Part shown: in pieces, positions 39,301-48,551 of the stretch
Position numbering within the stretch: the first letter of the stretch is position 1
Layout: each line of letters opens with the position of its first letter
From: CAVOEB01 sp965249645
GTDB taxonomy: Bacteria > Pseudomonadota > Alphaproteobacteria > UBA828 > JAPUJA01
Assembly: GCA_965249645.1 (NCBI GenBank)
Contig: CBDFML010000012.1
Location: 1,679,437 to 1,743,436, forward strand
Length of the DNA stretch: 64,000 nt
Direction of reading: 5' to 3'
The notes under the pieces: model-generated
Seen by the model: only the letters and a program-made list of their open reading frames with translations
What the model was told of the DNA's origin: nothing
Database searches by the model: none
Program-made: the position numbers and the translations under genes

Positions 39301-40130
39301 TCGCCTGCCGAGAGCTCGCCATTAGCAATGACAGCGCGAAGAGCGGCGTTGTCGGGGTGCGAGAGGAAACCGCTGCCGAAGTCGAGGATCGCCTGCTCGA
39401 CGGCCTTGCTCAGCCCCTCGCGTATGCGAGTGCCCGAGTCGAGGGAGTCCTGGTGGTAGCGCTCAATCAGGCTCTCGGCCGTGGTGTCGTTGCTCAGCGG
39501 CAGGCGGGTGGCGTGGAGCAGCCGGTAGAGGATTGCAAAGTCGGCAAAGAGTCCGTCGGTGAAGATGCGATCGAGGTCGAATTCGAGGTAGCTCTGCTTG
39601 ACCAGCCGTGAGCTGTCGCGGAGCAGCCGCAGCACATGGCCGTCGGTGACCAAACCGTAGAGCTGATCGTGGAGGTTGAGGAATTCCTGCACCAACGCAT
39701 GAGCCGACATACGGCGGCTGGCATTTGTGGGCTTCTTGTCGAGACCGGCGGGATCTCGGACACCGATGATCTGCACCGGGGTGTTCGCCCGGTTGGCGGC
39801 ACGATGACTGATGGTGTAGATCTTCCCATCAAGCTCGGTGCCGCGAGGCTGGTAATCGACGTCGTAGCGGAGCAGTCCCATCAGAGGGACCATCCACAAA
39901 TTGCGGGTCTCGGTGGTGGCGTTGCTGCCCTCCGTCACCGTCTCCAGTTTGCGCTGGAAGATACGCCAGTAGTCCTGGGCATCGGCCCAGGAGCGGGCGA
40001 TCTCGTCCTTGACCTTGGTGCCGGAGTCGAGGGCGAAGTCGGACGGCCGCTGGCCGGGAAGTTCCTCGATCTGACCGAGGATATCTGGCGAGAGGATGGC
40101 GCCTTCAATGCGGATGCTCGGGTAATTCAC
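36366..40130 (-). CDS. Eco57I/DrmMI-like DNA adenine methyltransferase, third gene of ARMADA-like operon
   Basis: 1254 aa. AdoMet motif I DIACGSGHILLAAARR (about 497-512) and catalytic motif IV NPPYLGG (about 758) define an N6-adenine methyltransferase of the Eco57I/PglX/DrmMI class. The N-terminal 450 residues are helical, and a target-recognition region follows motif IV. In class 1 DISARM the corresponding protein marks host DNA as self. No nuclease motif is evident near the N-terminus, unlike type IIG enzymes. It overlaps the DrmD-like gene as ATGA. The stop is close to the lysozyme fragment. Confidence 0.85.
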   Translation of the reverse strand: MNYPSIRIEGAILSPDILGQIEELPGQRPSDFALDSGTKVKDEIARSWADAQDYWRIFQRKLETVTEGSNATTETRNLWMVPLMGLLRYDVDYQPRGTELDGKIYTISHRAANRANTPVQIIGVRDPAGLDKKPTNASRRMSAHALVQEFLNLHDQLYGLVTDGHVLRLLRDSSRLVKQSYLEFDLDRIFTDGLFADFAILYRLLHATRLPLSNDTTAESLIERYHQDSLDSGTRIREGLSKAVEQAILDFGSGFLSHPDNAALRAVIANGELSAGDYYQQLLRLIYRLLFLMVIEERDLVFPADAASPQRDIYRNFYSVTRLRRLSENRYLADPRRHDLWLALQASFRLFEADGPGTKIGISPLAGDLFSAAATSSLAGCTLGNDVLLRCLRSLGLYRHPDSGQLIRVNYAALNVEEFGSVYEGLLEYEPEFAGEGRELQFGFRRGDERAATGSHYTPDDLVQPLIRHSLDHLIAARLETNDPEAALLDLRVADIACGSGHILLAAARRIATELAIVRTGEEQPSPSAYRAALRDAIRHCIYGVDLNPLAVELCKVALWLEAHIPGQPLNFLDHHIKCGNAIVGFARREEVGQGVPTEAFKTLPGDDKEVAAVYRKRNREDLRHQKQASLDFTPKLRGHLEAILEEWQLLSALPERTPAQIDSKKERFAAFVQDEHADLLRTIADIPVAQFYIPKVPGNEMKLLTDNEFRGYWRGELAPQGRGADAARALGSERRFFHWFLEFPEIMARGGFDCILGNPPYLGGQALSGTYGHAFCECMKWRFAPSGISELVVYFLRRIHGLLQDGGFTAIITTNSIVDGDVRKDGLQQIVAAGAQINMAVRGMKWPGTANLVVSLLAVHKGEWKGPRMLDNQPVELINAFFEEGEDLGEPNAVVENRHRMFQGSIFLGDGFLLPHEEADRLRAVDPRNAEVIMPIINGKELNNEPDQFPGRSIINFRDWPLERAEEYPEPFSIVEESVKPAREAQKDRGGREFWWRFLRPRMEMQSRLRDLPRCFVAARTTKHLSFSAMPTDYVYSDALYVFTTDHWDLFTVVQSTLHEVWARKYSGSLKQDLRYSPSDCFDTFAFPAGLWQTADTGLAEHGERYHAHRKELMRSLGLGLTKIYNLFHARDLSPEMIAKVSKKNADTAAAGFEAVLELRRLHVALDGAVRDAYGWRNLDLEHDFHEVETLPENDRVRYTISPTARRDVLKRLLAENHIRAGTEAKDSPARSNRSGHKRMATTDGPDLFRAEP

Positions 40131-42991
40131 GCCGGGCCCTCCGGCAACAGAATGTAGATTCCCATCAGGTCCATGGGCAGGACGGGGTAGACGACCTGGT
40201 AACGCTGCTTGTCCATCAGCGCGCTAAAGCGTTCGTGTGCGGCGACGAGACGTTTCGACTGCTCCTCTGCCAGCTCGTTGAGCGACTTATCCAACCGGTG
40301 GAGCAGACCCAGTTCGTTGTCGAGGAATCCCGCCCGAGCTTCCTGACTAAGGTTGCTGCTGGCGCGGGCCGAGCGGAGCAGCACACGCGCCTGCTGGTGG
40401 TCGAGGTGCTCGCGGTCGTCGGGGGTACCCCTCCAGCCCCAGAGGAGCATCTCCTCGGCGACGATCTGGTGGCCCCCCTTGCCCTGCTCGATGACGTTGC
40501 GGCAGCGGAAAAGCAGCAGAGTGGTCTTGGTCTCGACCTGCCTGGTGCGGATGACGGCGGCGCGGGCTGCGCGCTTTCCCTCGCGGGCGACGGTGTTGGC
40601 CATGACCAGCTGGCAGAGCTGCTCCACGAAGCGGTGATTTCGGCCGAGGTAGTGATAGCCCTCAGGCGTTGGTGAAATGAAACTAACAATGACCAGCTGA
40701 CCTTCGGGCAGGAGACCACCGACCTGGGGCGGCAGGTTGCCGGTGACGATACCGTAGCCCCTCTTCTCGGTGGTGATCTGAACGCCGAAGAGTGTGGCGA
40801 GAGCGCCGGTCACAAAGTCCTTCACCGCGCCGGGATCGCCGATTGCCTCGTCCACGGCGCGCAGATCCTCCTCGATCTCGTGCGCCTTGATCGCGTTCTG
40901 GGCGAAGATGCCGCGGGAGGTCTTCTCTCGCTCGGCGGCTTCATCGATCTTGCGTGTGATGTTCGCCTTGGCCTCGGCGGCCTCGCCGAAGTCGCTGAAA
41001 TCGAAAAGCGTGCCCTGTTGTGGCGTCTGGCGGGTCTGGATGCGGCGGTCGGGGTTCAGGAGCAGCGACTGGGTAATGGTGTCGATGATGCTCTGTGAGT
41101 CCTCGGGGAAAGGTACATTGATGCCGGTGACCCGCTTGATCTCACGCACCTTGCGCAGCAGGACGTCAAGCACGATGCCGTCGATGGGATTGTCGGCGCC
41201 GTAAAGGAGGCAGGCTTTAACCTCGGGCCCTTGTTGACCGAACCGGTCGACGCGGCCCTCCCGCTGCTCAAGACGATTCGGATTCCAGGGCAGGTCGTAG
41301 TGGAGAACCGCGGTGAACCAGTCCTGAAGATTGATGCCTTCGCTCAAGCAGTCGGTGGCGATCAGGATGCGGGGGCGATCGCCGGCCATCCCCTCGATGC
41401 GCTGTTTGCGCAGGTCGTCCGGGTCTTCGCTAGTGACGACCTGGAGGTCCAAACGCGGGATCTTGGCGGCCAGCAGCGGGGCCAGCTGCTCGCCCAGGTA
41501 GTTGGCGGTTTCGATGTAGCGGCAGAACACGACAGGGAAGAAGCCGTTTGATATCCAGTCCTCGAGAACAATGGATGCTGCGTAGAGCTTCTGGTCGTTC
41601 TCAGTCCCGGCGAAGGCTTCGAGGCGCAGGGAAAAACCGCGCAGCTGCCGGCGTTGATGCTCGGTCCAGTCCTCCTGCTCCATGACCTGGGTGGGAGTGC
41701 TATCGGTTTCCACGCCGAATTCCAGATCACCGACTGGATTGAGGGCATCATGGCCTTCGTCGATCGCCGCGTCGTCGGCCTCTACGTCCACCAATTTGTC
41801 GAGGCGGGTGGCGAGCATCTTCACCCCGGCGCTCGGGCTGGACATCACGCCGCGAAGCAGACCAAGTGCCGTCCAGTAGTGAACGCGTTTCTTCGTCTGC
41901 CCGGCAACTCCGGGCGCGACGAGCTTACGGGCAAAATCCAACACGTCGTCGAAGAACTCGGCGTAGGCGGGCGACAGGTCGTAGTTGAATTCGATGGTGT
42001 CCCGGTCGGGAAAGGGTGTCTCTTCACCCATCCACTTCTCCACGTCGGCTCGCTTGCGCTGTACGAAGTGTCTGGCCAGGGCGCGGCGCTCGGATTGGCT
42101 GGAGCTTGGCAAGTCCAGCGTCTCGAAATCGGGTTTGAGCAAGCCCAGCAGGGAATGGAACTCCTCCGGCTTGCCGCTGTGGGGCGTTGCCGTGAGCATG
42201 ATCAGATGCTGTTCGGGCTTATCCGCGAGATCGCGAAGTAGGTGGTAACGTTGCTGCTGCGCCTTGGAGGCGCCGGCGGGGCGGGTGCAGGTGTGCGCCT
42301 CGTCGACGATGACCAGTCCTGGGCACTGTTCGACGAACACCGCCCGGCGGCTGTCCGCCTTGATGTAGTCGATGCTGATGATCTGGTAGGGGTAGTAGTC
42401 GTAGACGCTCGTGTCCCCCTGGATCATCCGGTCCAGTCTCGCCTGGGTGTTGGAGCGGATGATGACGGCCTCGATGCCGAGCTTGGCACGGAACTCCTGC
42501 TGCCACTGGTCGCAGAGGTGCGGCAGGCAGATCACGGCGAAGCGCTTCACTTGAGCGCGCTCCATCATCTCTCGAATGACGAGAAGGGCTTCCACGGTCT
42601 TGCCTACGCCCACGTCATCGGCGATCAGCAGGCGGACGGTGTCCTGCCGCAAGGCCATTACCAGAGGCACTATCTGGTAGGCACGGGGACGGAAGGACAG
42701 TTTCGCCAAGGCCCGGAACGGCCCGGCCCCGTTGCGGAAGGCCAGGCGGGCAGCATCGTAGAGGAGGCGGGCGGTCGAGATATCGCCAAGATCTTCGGTG
42801 GCGGGAGACGCGAACCGGGCGTCTTGCGGGATGTCGTCCGGGATCTCCAGCGGGAGGTAGATGCCGGTGGTCTCCTCGTCGGAACCGCCCAGCGGTTTGA
42901 CCACGAGCAGGTCTGGGGCGTCGGACGGCAGCACGACCCAGTCGCGGCCCCGCAAGGACACGAGCTTGCCCGGTTGCAACGACGTACTCAT
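40127..42991 (-). CDS. DrmD-like SNF2-family helicase, second gene of ARMADA-like operon
   Basis: 954 aa from the ATG at 42991, which overlaps the upstream stop as ATGA. SF2/SNF2 motifs in order: Walker A ADDVGVGKT (about 125), DEAH box VIVDEAHTCTR (about 230), LTATPHSGK, then LIATDCLSEGINLQDW and the motif VI RLEQREGRVDRFG (about 575-590). This is the RapA/DrmD pattern. In DISARM, DrmD is a core helicase of class 1 systems. It is expected to be a DNA translocase acting with the large helicase; the start before MSTSLQPG is ruled out by poor fit upstream. Confidence 0.85.
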   Translation of the reverse strand: MSTSLQPGKLVSLRGRDWVVLPSDAPDLLVVKPLGGSDEETTGIYLPLEIPDDIPQDARFASPATEDLGDISTARLLYDAARLAFRNGAGPFRALAKLSFRPRAYQIVPLVMALRQDTVRLLIADDVGVGKTVEALLVIREMMERAQVKRFAVICLPHLCDQWQQEFRAKLGIEAVIIRSNTQARLDRMIQGDTSVYDYYPYQIISIDYIKADSRRAVFVEQCPGLVIVDEAHTCTRPAGASKAQQQRYHLLRDLADKPEQHLIMLTATPHSGKPEEFHSLLGLLKPDFETLDLPSSSQSERRALARHFVQRKRADVEKWMGEETPFPDRDTIEFNYDLSPAYAEFFDDVLDFARKLVAPGVAGQTKKRVHYWTALGLLRGVMSSPSAGVKMLATRLDKLVDVEADDAAIDEGHDALNPVGDLEFGVETDSTPTQVMEQEDWTEHQRRQLRGFSLRLEAFAGTENDQKLYAASIVLEDWISNGFFPVVFCRYIETANYLGEQLAPLLAAKIPRLDLQVVTSEDPDDLRKQRIEGMAGDRPRILIATDCLSEGINLQDWFTAVLHYDLPWNPNRLEQREGRVDRFGQQGPEVKACLLYGADNPIDGIVLDVLLRKVREIKRVTGINVPFPEDSQSIIDTITQSLLLNPDRRIQTRQTPQQGTLFDFSDFGEAAEAKANITRKIDEAAEREKTSRGIFAQNAIKAHEIEEDLRAVDEAIGDPGAVKDFVTGALATLFGVQITTEKRGYGIVTGNLPPQVGGLLPEGQLVIVSFISPTPEGYHYLGRNHRFVEQLCQLVMANTVAREGKRAARAAVIRTRQVETKTTLLLFRCRNVIEQGKGGHQIVAEEMLLWGWRGTPDDREHLDHQQARVLLRSARASSNLSQEARAGFLDNELGLLHRLDKSLNELAEEQSKRLVAAHERFSALMDKQRYQVVYPVLPMDLMGIYILLPEGPA

Positions 42992-45900
42992 CGGACCTTC
43001 CTGAAGATGTCTGGCCGTTGGGTAATCTTGGCGGCGAGATCTTCGCGGTAGTGCCACGACCAGACCTCGTCGCCACGGGCAATGATCAGCTGCCGCTGTT
43101 CGTCGTCGCGCTCGCGTACCTGCAACTCGTCATGGGGCGATCCGTCACAAAATACCCAGACCCGGGGCTCGTAGTAGAAGTCCGGCTGGCAATAGATGCC
43201 CGACACGCGCTTCTGGGCGGCGTCGGGCAACCGCAGTCCGTTCTGGTAAAGGTGTTCGATGAACGTGCGCTCGGTCGACGAGTTGGGGTCCAAGTGGCGG
43301 AGCATGTGCTGATATTGTTCTTCGTAGTCCTTGAAAGCTGCGCTTGCCTGGATCGCGATGTCGGTCAGTTTGAGCTTGTCGAGAGCATCCCGGATCAAGA
43401 ACCGGTCGAGCCGTTGGTGGTCGCGCTGGTTGTAGTAACTCATAAGGTCGTCGTAAGACGCCGGCGCTTTGTATTCCTCATCGTCGAACCGGCATACTTG
43501 CTGGGCCGTCTCGATGACCTTTCGGAAGGTCGCCACATCTTCGACGAACTGGGAGAGAATCCCCAGGCTACCCTCGGCTGCCTCGTAGAGGAGAATGTTC
43601 GGGCACTCGGGATCACCCATCGTGCTCACGCCGATTTCGTTCGGTTCGACCTGGAACACGGACTCGATTGCACGTTTGAGGGCGTGTTGCAGAGTGATGA
43701 CGCCGTCGGGCTCCAGGCCCAAAGCCTGGATGGGCTCGATATAGAGCGCGTCGGCGAGGTTGGATGTCCATAGCTTGACAATGCGGTAATCCTCGCGGGC
43801 GTCGGGATCCGGTTCCGGCATCGAGTTGCGCCAGTTGCCCGAGGTCATTCCCATCGGGAAACCCTCGGTCTTTTGGAATCGCCAGCCCTTGTTCAGGCTG
43901 ACGAGACGCGCTGCCGGTATGAAACGAAGATTGAGCAAATGGTTGTCGCCCGACCGGGCAACGGCCCAGTGAATGCTCGTGAAGTCCCCGCCGTCGACAT
44001 GGAAGAACGACTCGACCTGGTACCCGCGAGAGATGCGTTCTTCCTCCTCGCAGGTAATACGGGCTGCTTCGTCGCCCCGCGACTCGGTCATCTCGAGGAG
44101 GTCGTGCAGGTGCTCCTTGTTGGCGTTGTCGCTCAGATCGAGGCCAGAGAAGGGGCAGAGTTCCAGATCGCTCTGGTCGCCCGTCAGGAAATAACCGGCA
44201 CGCTTGCTAACCTTGGCCTCCGACAGTGACGATTCCGCGTCCTGGATCACCAACTGCGAGACCCGGTATTTGCGCCCGTTGTGGTAGATGAGGTTGAGTG
44301 GACCGAACTCGCGCAGAGCGAGGGAGCGCGGGCGCGAGATGTATTCGCCCGCGGTGCTGCCGGTGGGCACGAAGATCCGCAGTGGCAGGCGTGTAAAGTT
44401 GTAGCCTGGGAGAAAGCCTTCCGACGCCAGGTAGCGGTAGGGGTAGAACTCGCTGAGTTCCTTTGAGCCGCCCTGCTCGTTGCGAAGCAGGTTGAGCTGT
44501 CGGTTGGCTTGGTCTTGCAGTCGCTTGTATCTCCTGTACTCGTCGCTTCCCACCTTGAGACGGCCCGATTCGATTGGCTGTGTGGCGCGGGTCAGGAGTG
44601 CGCGTGCGGACTGGTGCATCTTGCGCCAGCGGTCCATGGCGCCGTCGAGATGCTCCGCCAGTTTACCCAAGTTCTGATCGACCCAGTCGTCGGCGTACCA
44701 GGCGTGGGACGTACGCTTTAGCTCATCCGCGAAGTCGGCGATCACGCGCCGGAACGTCACTTTGAGAGAATCAAAGGTCGTCGGCCCGATTCTTAACCCT
44801 TCGATGACGCCGGGAGAGAGGGGCATCGCCGGGCCGCCGTCCGTGATGAGGCGCATGAGAGACGGACCTTCGCCGCCGCCCGCTTCCAGGCCGGGTAGGC
44901 CGATGGCGCTGATGGCGAGGGCATGAAGGTGCGTGACGAGCAGCTCGCGGTTACACAGGTCGATCCGCGGCGCTTGGACGGCCCCGGCCACCAGTTCAGC
45001 CTGATGCTGGAAGAAGTGACGGTCGTGGGCGGAAAAACCCGAGCAGTAGGTGAACACGAGGGCACCCTGGCCGCTTCGGCCCGCCCGGCCTGAGCGCTGC
45101 ACGTAATTGGCCGCGTTGGGCGGTGCGTTTCGCATGTGAACGACGCTCAGGCCACCGATATCCACCCCCAGCTCCATGGTCGGTGAACAGAACAGCGCGC
45201 TGATCGACTCGCTCCGAATCTTGCTTTCGTCGGGAGTCTGTCTTGACTCATCGAGATACCAGTCCGCCCGGAAGCGATCCTCGCGGTCTTGTCTCGCGTC
45301 CACACCAAGCTGCCCAGTGTGGTCGGCTGCGGCCAACCGCTTGCTCTCAGTGAAGTCCCGCCGATAGATTTCTCGAAAGAAGGCATTGGGGGTTGGCTTG
45401 TGGTCCTTGTAAGAGCGCCGCTTGATCGGATCCGGCCTGACGGTCTTGCCGTCTCCGAGTTTCCACAGGATCTTCTCGATGCGAAGCCGAAATACCGGAA
45501 CCTCCTCGTTGTTCGCGTTCTTGGCGGATTCCTCGAAAAGGTAGTCGGCGTCCTTCAACTTGCGCATCAGCCGCAAGATGAAGTCACGGTAGTGGTCACC
45601 CCGAAGAACTTTCGGGTCGACGTCTACCTGGCTCGCAAAGTGCTTGATGTACTTCCCGAGCGAGCTCGCTGGACCCATGCTCTTGTTGGAGAGGCGTGCA
45701 CTTCGGTGCAGCGGATCGAGGCGAATGACGGACGGAGCCGGCAGCTCCTCGTCCGCGTCGAGCGTCCACGGCGCCTTCAGTTGTTCGCGAATCCGTTTCT
45801 CGAACTCCTTGAGACGGCTCGGGACCAAGTAGTTCTCACTGTGGATGGCATACTCGAGGCGAAAGTAGTCGAGGACGGTGGCCAAGAACTCGCGGCGCTC

Positions 45901-48159
45901 CGGATGGGAGAGGCTGTTCGCGATCTCGAGGTCCGCCCAGAATCCGTCTTCGGCCACGATCTCGGCGAGGTCCAGGTAGTCGACATTCAGAAGAGCACAC
46001 TGTTCCAGGTTTGGAAGGACAATGCGCCAGCTGCGGCGGAGATCCGCGAGAGCACGGAAGAACAAGTAGTCCTGGAGTGCCTCTTCGTACTTTCGCTTGA
46101 CCGGGGCCAGTTCCGGCTCTGCATCGCGGTTGCCGTAGTCGCGGAAAGGCAGTGACAGCGACTTGAAGATCGCCTCGCCGAGTGTCGCATAGTCGAGTAT
46201 GCCGCTCGCTTCGGTCTCGAGTGCTTGCCGTATCCCGGCGCGCAGCCGGACCACCTGGACGAAGTCATTGAAGTGACCGGACTGTAGTGCTGCATCCTGC
46301 CGGTTGTCGGTGAAACTCAGGAGCTTCTGGTCGCGCGGAGAATGTCCGCCGTCCCGCAAGCGGTTGAGGATCGAAAAGGCGGTGATGGTCGTCGAGGTGC
46401 TTCGGCCCTCGCTTCCGAGACGCGTGAGCTTCGTGCCCTCGTTCGTCTTGGCGTCATAGAACACACCTGCTGTCGGATCGAAGAGAAGGCGTGCCTGCAT
46501 GAACCAGCCCCAGTACTTCAGCGGATCCGTCTCTGAGCAGGTTCCGTATTCGTCGAAGTACAGCTTCCGAGGGAAGTATGCTCGCTTCTTTGAATCCGGA
46601 ACCTTCTCGCCGCTCGCGCGTGTTCGCACCCAGGCTTCCGGCAGGTAATCGAGATCCTGATCCGGATCCCAGATCTCGTCACCGATAATCAGATACCCGT
46701 CCGTGACGTCGTCATCGTCATCCCCAGTCGCGCGAAACTCTCGAGGCGCGAGCTGGCCATTCGCCAGAGAAACACACATGAAGGGGTGTCCCGTGGCCCG
46801 GCTGAAGACGTTGGCGAAGATGGGTTTGTTGCTGTCGTCATGTTTGTAGATACCCGGCTCAAGGGTGATGAACCGTTCCTCACCCTGGTCGAGTGTCGTG
46901 TAAACGGACCCGGTCTGAGCGATGAACTGATGGAGCTTGAAGGGCAGGAGCGTATAGCGCGAACCTCCTTCCTGAATGCGCTGGTTGACGGCACTTACCC
47001 ATTGCAGGGTCGCCTCGAGAACCAACCGACATCTGTCTTCCGGTGCGCCTGAGTCCTCGGCCAATGTCGCGACGACATGACTGAACCCCATCGGCATCCG
47101 CCGAGCCAATCCCCCGTCAAGCTCTTCGAGGGCTATGCGGTTTTCAAGCCACACGGCCACCGGATGCTTGCGGAGTTCGGTTTCATTTGCATCGGTGTCG
47201 ATTCCAGCTGTGATGGCATCATGGAGCTCCTGCTTTGAAGGCTGTTTCCCAGCTCCGTCCAGCGAGCGCGCCAGCGTCTCGCTTATGATCTGATCGGGCT
47301 CGAACGATCGGCCGAACACCGTGCTCGCAACACGCGCGACCTCCGCGCGCCGAGACTCCTCGCTACCCACCGAGACCATGGTTGCTGAGGTGCCAATGCA
47401 GCAGACCGATTGCTTGCATTGAGCTTGGATGCGGCGGATGAGCATGGAGACGTCCGCACCCTGTCTTCCGCGATAGGTGTGAAGCTCATCGAAAACGAGG
47501 TGCCGGAGATTTTCGAAGATGGCATCGCGAATGGGCCGCTCCTGCACTCGAGTGAGCAGGAGTTCGAGCATCATGTAGTTGGTGAGGAGAACTTGCGGCG
47601 GATCCTCGCGCATCGCTTGCCTCCGCTCCTCCTTTTCCTGGCCGGTGTACTGGCCGAAGGTGATGGGAAAATCGCGTCCTGTGTTCCTTTCGTAGTTGTC
47701 CTTGTAGGTGTTGAATTCGTTGGTCTGAGAGTTGATCAGCGCGTTCATCGGATAGACGATGACCGCGGCTACTCCCGCAGTTTCCGGGTTGGCGAGCAGG
47801 TGGTTGAAGACCGTGCCGATGTAGGTCAGTGACTTGCCCGAACCGGTCCCCGAAGTGACGACGAAGTCGGTGCCGCTGACGCCCAATTGAATGGCCTCGC
47901 ATTGATGGCGATACAGGGAGTAGCCGTCGAAGATGTGTCGAACGTCTTCGTGCAGCAATCCAGAGGCTATAACCTCTTCGACGGTGCCGGCCTGTTCGTA
48001 CGCAGGATTAAATTGCAGTAGGGGCTGCGGCCAGAGGCGACCCTCAGCAAGAGAGTCCTCTACCTCCCGCGCGATCGCTGGGTCGGAAATGTTGATGAAG
48101 CTGCGAATATACTGCGCATAGTCGTCAACGATTTGCTTGTGGGTGTCGAAGACGTTCAT
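42988..48159 (-). CDS. Large YprA-family helicase with DUF1998-like C-terminus, first gene of ARMADA-like operon
   Basis: 1723 aa. DEAD/DEAH-type SF2 core: Q-motif YRHQCEAIQ (83-91), Walker A GTGSGKS (104-110), motif Ia YPMNALINSQ, motif II DELH (224-227), motif III GTSATM (256-261), motif V MELGVDIGG and motif VI QRSGRAGR (about 1020). The insertion between the two RecA lobes is very long. Near 1490-1560 the DUF1998-like segment (IGVSTMGDPECPNILLYEAA, then EGSLGIL) appears without the Cys cluster of MrfA. Length and layout recall Druantia DruE and ARMADA helicases more than separate DISARM DrmA and DrmB. It is the probable DNA-sensing motor of the system. Confidence 0.85.
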   Translation of the reverse strand: MNVFDTHKQIVDDYAQYIRSFINISDPAIAREVEDSLAEGRLWPQPLLQFNPAYEQAGTVEEVIASGLLHEDVRHIFDGYSLYRHQCEAIQLGVSGTDFVVTSGTGSGKSLTYIGTVFNHLLANPETAGVAAVIVYPMNALINSQTNEFNTYKDNYERNTGRDFPITFGQYTGQEKEERRQAMREDPPQVLLTNYMMLELLLTRVQERPIRDAIFENLRHLVFDELHTYRGRQGADVSMLIRRIQAQCKQSVCCIGTSATMVSVGSEESRRAEVARVASTVFGRSFEPDQIISETLARSLDGAGKQPSKQELHDAITAGIDTDANETELRKHPVAVWLENRIALEELDGGLARRMPMGFSHVVATLAEDSGAPEDRCRLVLEATLQWVSAVNQRIQEGGSRYTLLPFKLHQFIAQTGSVYTTLDQGEERFITLEPGIYKHDDSNKPIFANVFSRATGHPFMCVSLANGQLAPREFRATGDDDDDVTDGYLIIGDEIWDPDQDLDYLPEAWVRTRASGEKVPDSKKRAYFPRKLYFDEYGTCSETDPLKYWGWFMQARLLFDPTAGVFYDAKTNEGTKLTRLGSEGRSTSTTITAFSILNRLRDGGHSPRDQKLLSFTDNRQDAALQSGHFNDFVQVVRLRAGIRQALETEASGILDYATLGEAIFKSLSLPFRDYGNRDAEPELAPVKRKYEEALQDYLFFRALADLRRSWRIVLPNLEQCALLNVDYLDLAEIVAEDGFWADLEIANSLSHPERREFLATVLDYFRLEYAIHSENYLVPSRLKEFEKRIREQLKAPWTLDADEELPAPSVIRLDPLHRSARLSNKSMGPASSLGKYIKHFASQVDVDPKVLRGDHYRDFILRLMRKLKDADYLFEESAKNANNEEVPVFRLRIEKILWKLGDGKTVRPDPIKRRSYKDHKPTPNAFFREIYRRDFTESKRLAAADHTGQLGVDARQDREDRFRADWYLDESRQTPDESKIRSESISALFCSPTMELGVDIGGLSVVHMRNAPPNAANYVQRSGRAGRSGQGALVFTYCSGFSAHDRHFFQHQAELVAGAVQAPRIDLCNRELLVTHLHALAISAIGLPGLEAGGGEGPSLMRLITDGGPAMPLSPGVIEGLRIGPTTFDSLKVTFRRVIADFADELKRTSHAWYADDWVDQNLGKLAEHLDGAMDRWRKMHQSARALLTRATQPIESGRLKVGSDEYRRYKRLQDQANRQLNLLRNEQGGSKELSEFYPYRYLASEGFLPGYNFTRLPLRIFVPTGSTAGEYISRPRSLALREFGPLNLIYHNGRKYRVSQLVIQDAESSLSEAKVSKRAGYFLTGDQSDLELCPFSGLDLSDNANKEHLHDLLEMTESRGDEAARITCEEEERISRGYQVESFFHVDGGDFTSIHWAVARSGDNHLLNLRFIPAARLVSLNKGWRFQKTEGFPMGMTSGNWRNSMPEPDPDAREDYRIVKLWTSNLADALYIEPIQALGLEPDGVITLQHALKRAIESVFQVEPNEIGVSTMGDPECPNILLYEAAEGSLGILSQFVEDVATFRKVIETAQQVCRFDDEEYKAPASYDDLMSYYNQRDHQRLDRFLIRDALDKLKLTDIAIQASAAFKDYEEQYQHMLRHLDPNSSTERTFIEHLYQNGLRLPDAAQKRVSGIYCQPDFYYEPRVWVFCDGSPHDELQVRERDDEQRQLIIARGDEVWSWHYREDLAAKITQRPDIFRKVR

Positions 48160-48244
48160 GGCTTGGCCCGTCTGGAGCTGCAGGTATCGGCGATCTTCCA
48201 GAGATCCAGGTCGGAATTCCTGGTGCCTGTCAGGTGGTCAGCAA

Positions 48245-48442
48245 TCATTGGCTCGGGTACGCACTACTCTTATTTGGCGTGGCACCGCGTCGATCTAGTG
48301 CCTTAAGCCGCTCAAACTCTTCAATCGCCATGACCACGACCACAGGACGTCCATGCTTGGCCACCGTCACCGGCTCGGCACGGGCAAGGTCGATCAGCCG
48401 TCCGAAGCTATATTTCGCATCCTTCGCCGTCAGGGTCTTCAT
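48245..48442 (-). CDS. Phd/YefM-type antitoxin without visible toxin
   Basis: 65 aa from the ATG at 48442 (GGGGAG six bases before). The sequence KDAKYSFGRLIDLARAEPVT with VAKHGRPVVVVMAIEEFERL is the Phd/YefM fold: an N-terminal DNA-binding part and a C-terminal toxin-neutralising tail. No toxin gene follows; instead 85 bases lead to the start of the ARMADA-like operon on the same strand. It might regulate that operon or be an addiction-module relic. Confidence 0.8.
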   Translation of the reverse strand: MKTLTAKDAKYSFGRLIDLARAEPVTVAKHGRPVVVVMAIEEFERLKALDRRGATPNKSSAYPSQ

Positions 48443-48490
48443 CGCACTCCCCATATTACCAAGCGATAGTTTTGGCTAATTTGGCCAAAA
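48443..48490 (-). promoter_or_regulatory. Promoter/operator for antitoxin and possibly the ARMADA-like operon
   Basis: An inverted repeat TTTTGGC (48470-48476) / GCCAAAA (48484-48490) lies just upstream of a TAATAT -10-like hexamer (minus strand, 48453-48458), itself shortly before the antitoxin ATG. Phd-type antitoxins usually repress from such palindromes. Confidence 0.5.
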
Positions 48491-48551
48491 AAGCAATGTT
48501 TGAGACTGCCCCCGAGTGATGAATAGCCCGCTCGGAAGCGTTTGAGCCGGG

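Noticed and set aside
36366..40130. Type IIG restriction enzyme standing alone
   Set aside because: No PD-(D/E)XK-like nuclease motif is evident N-terminal of the methylase, and the gene is coupled to two helicases.
36366..48159. Complete DISARM or BREX system
   Set aside because: DrmB and DrmC are not separate genes here, and there is no PglZ, BrxC or Lon-like gene. The single large helicase fits the ARMADA/Druantia-like branch better.
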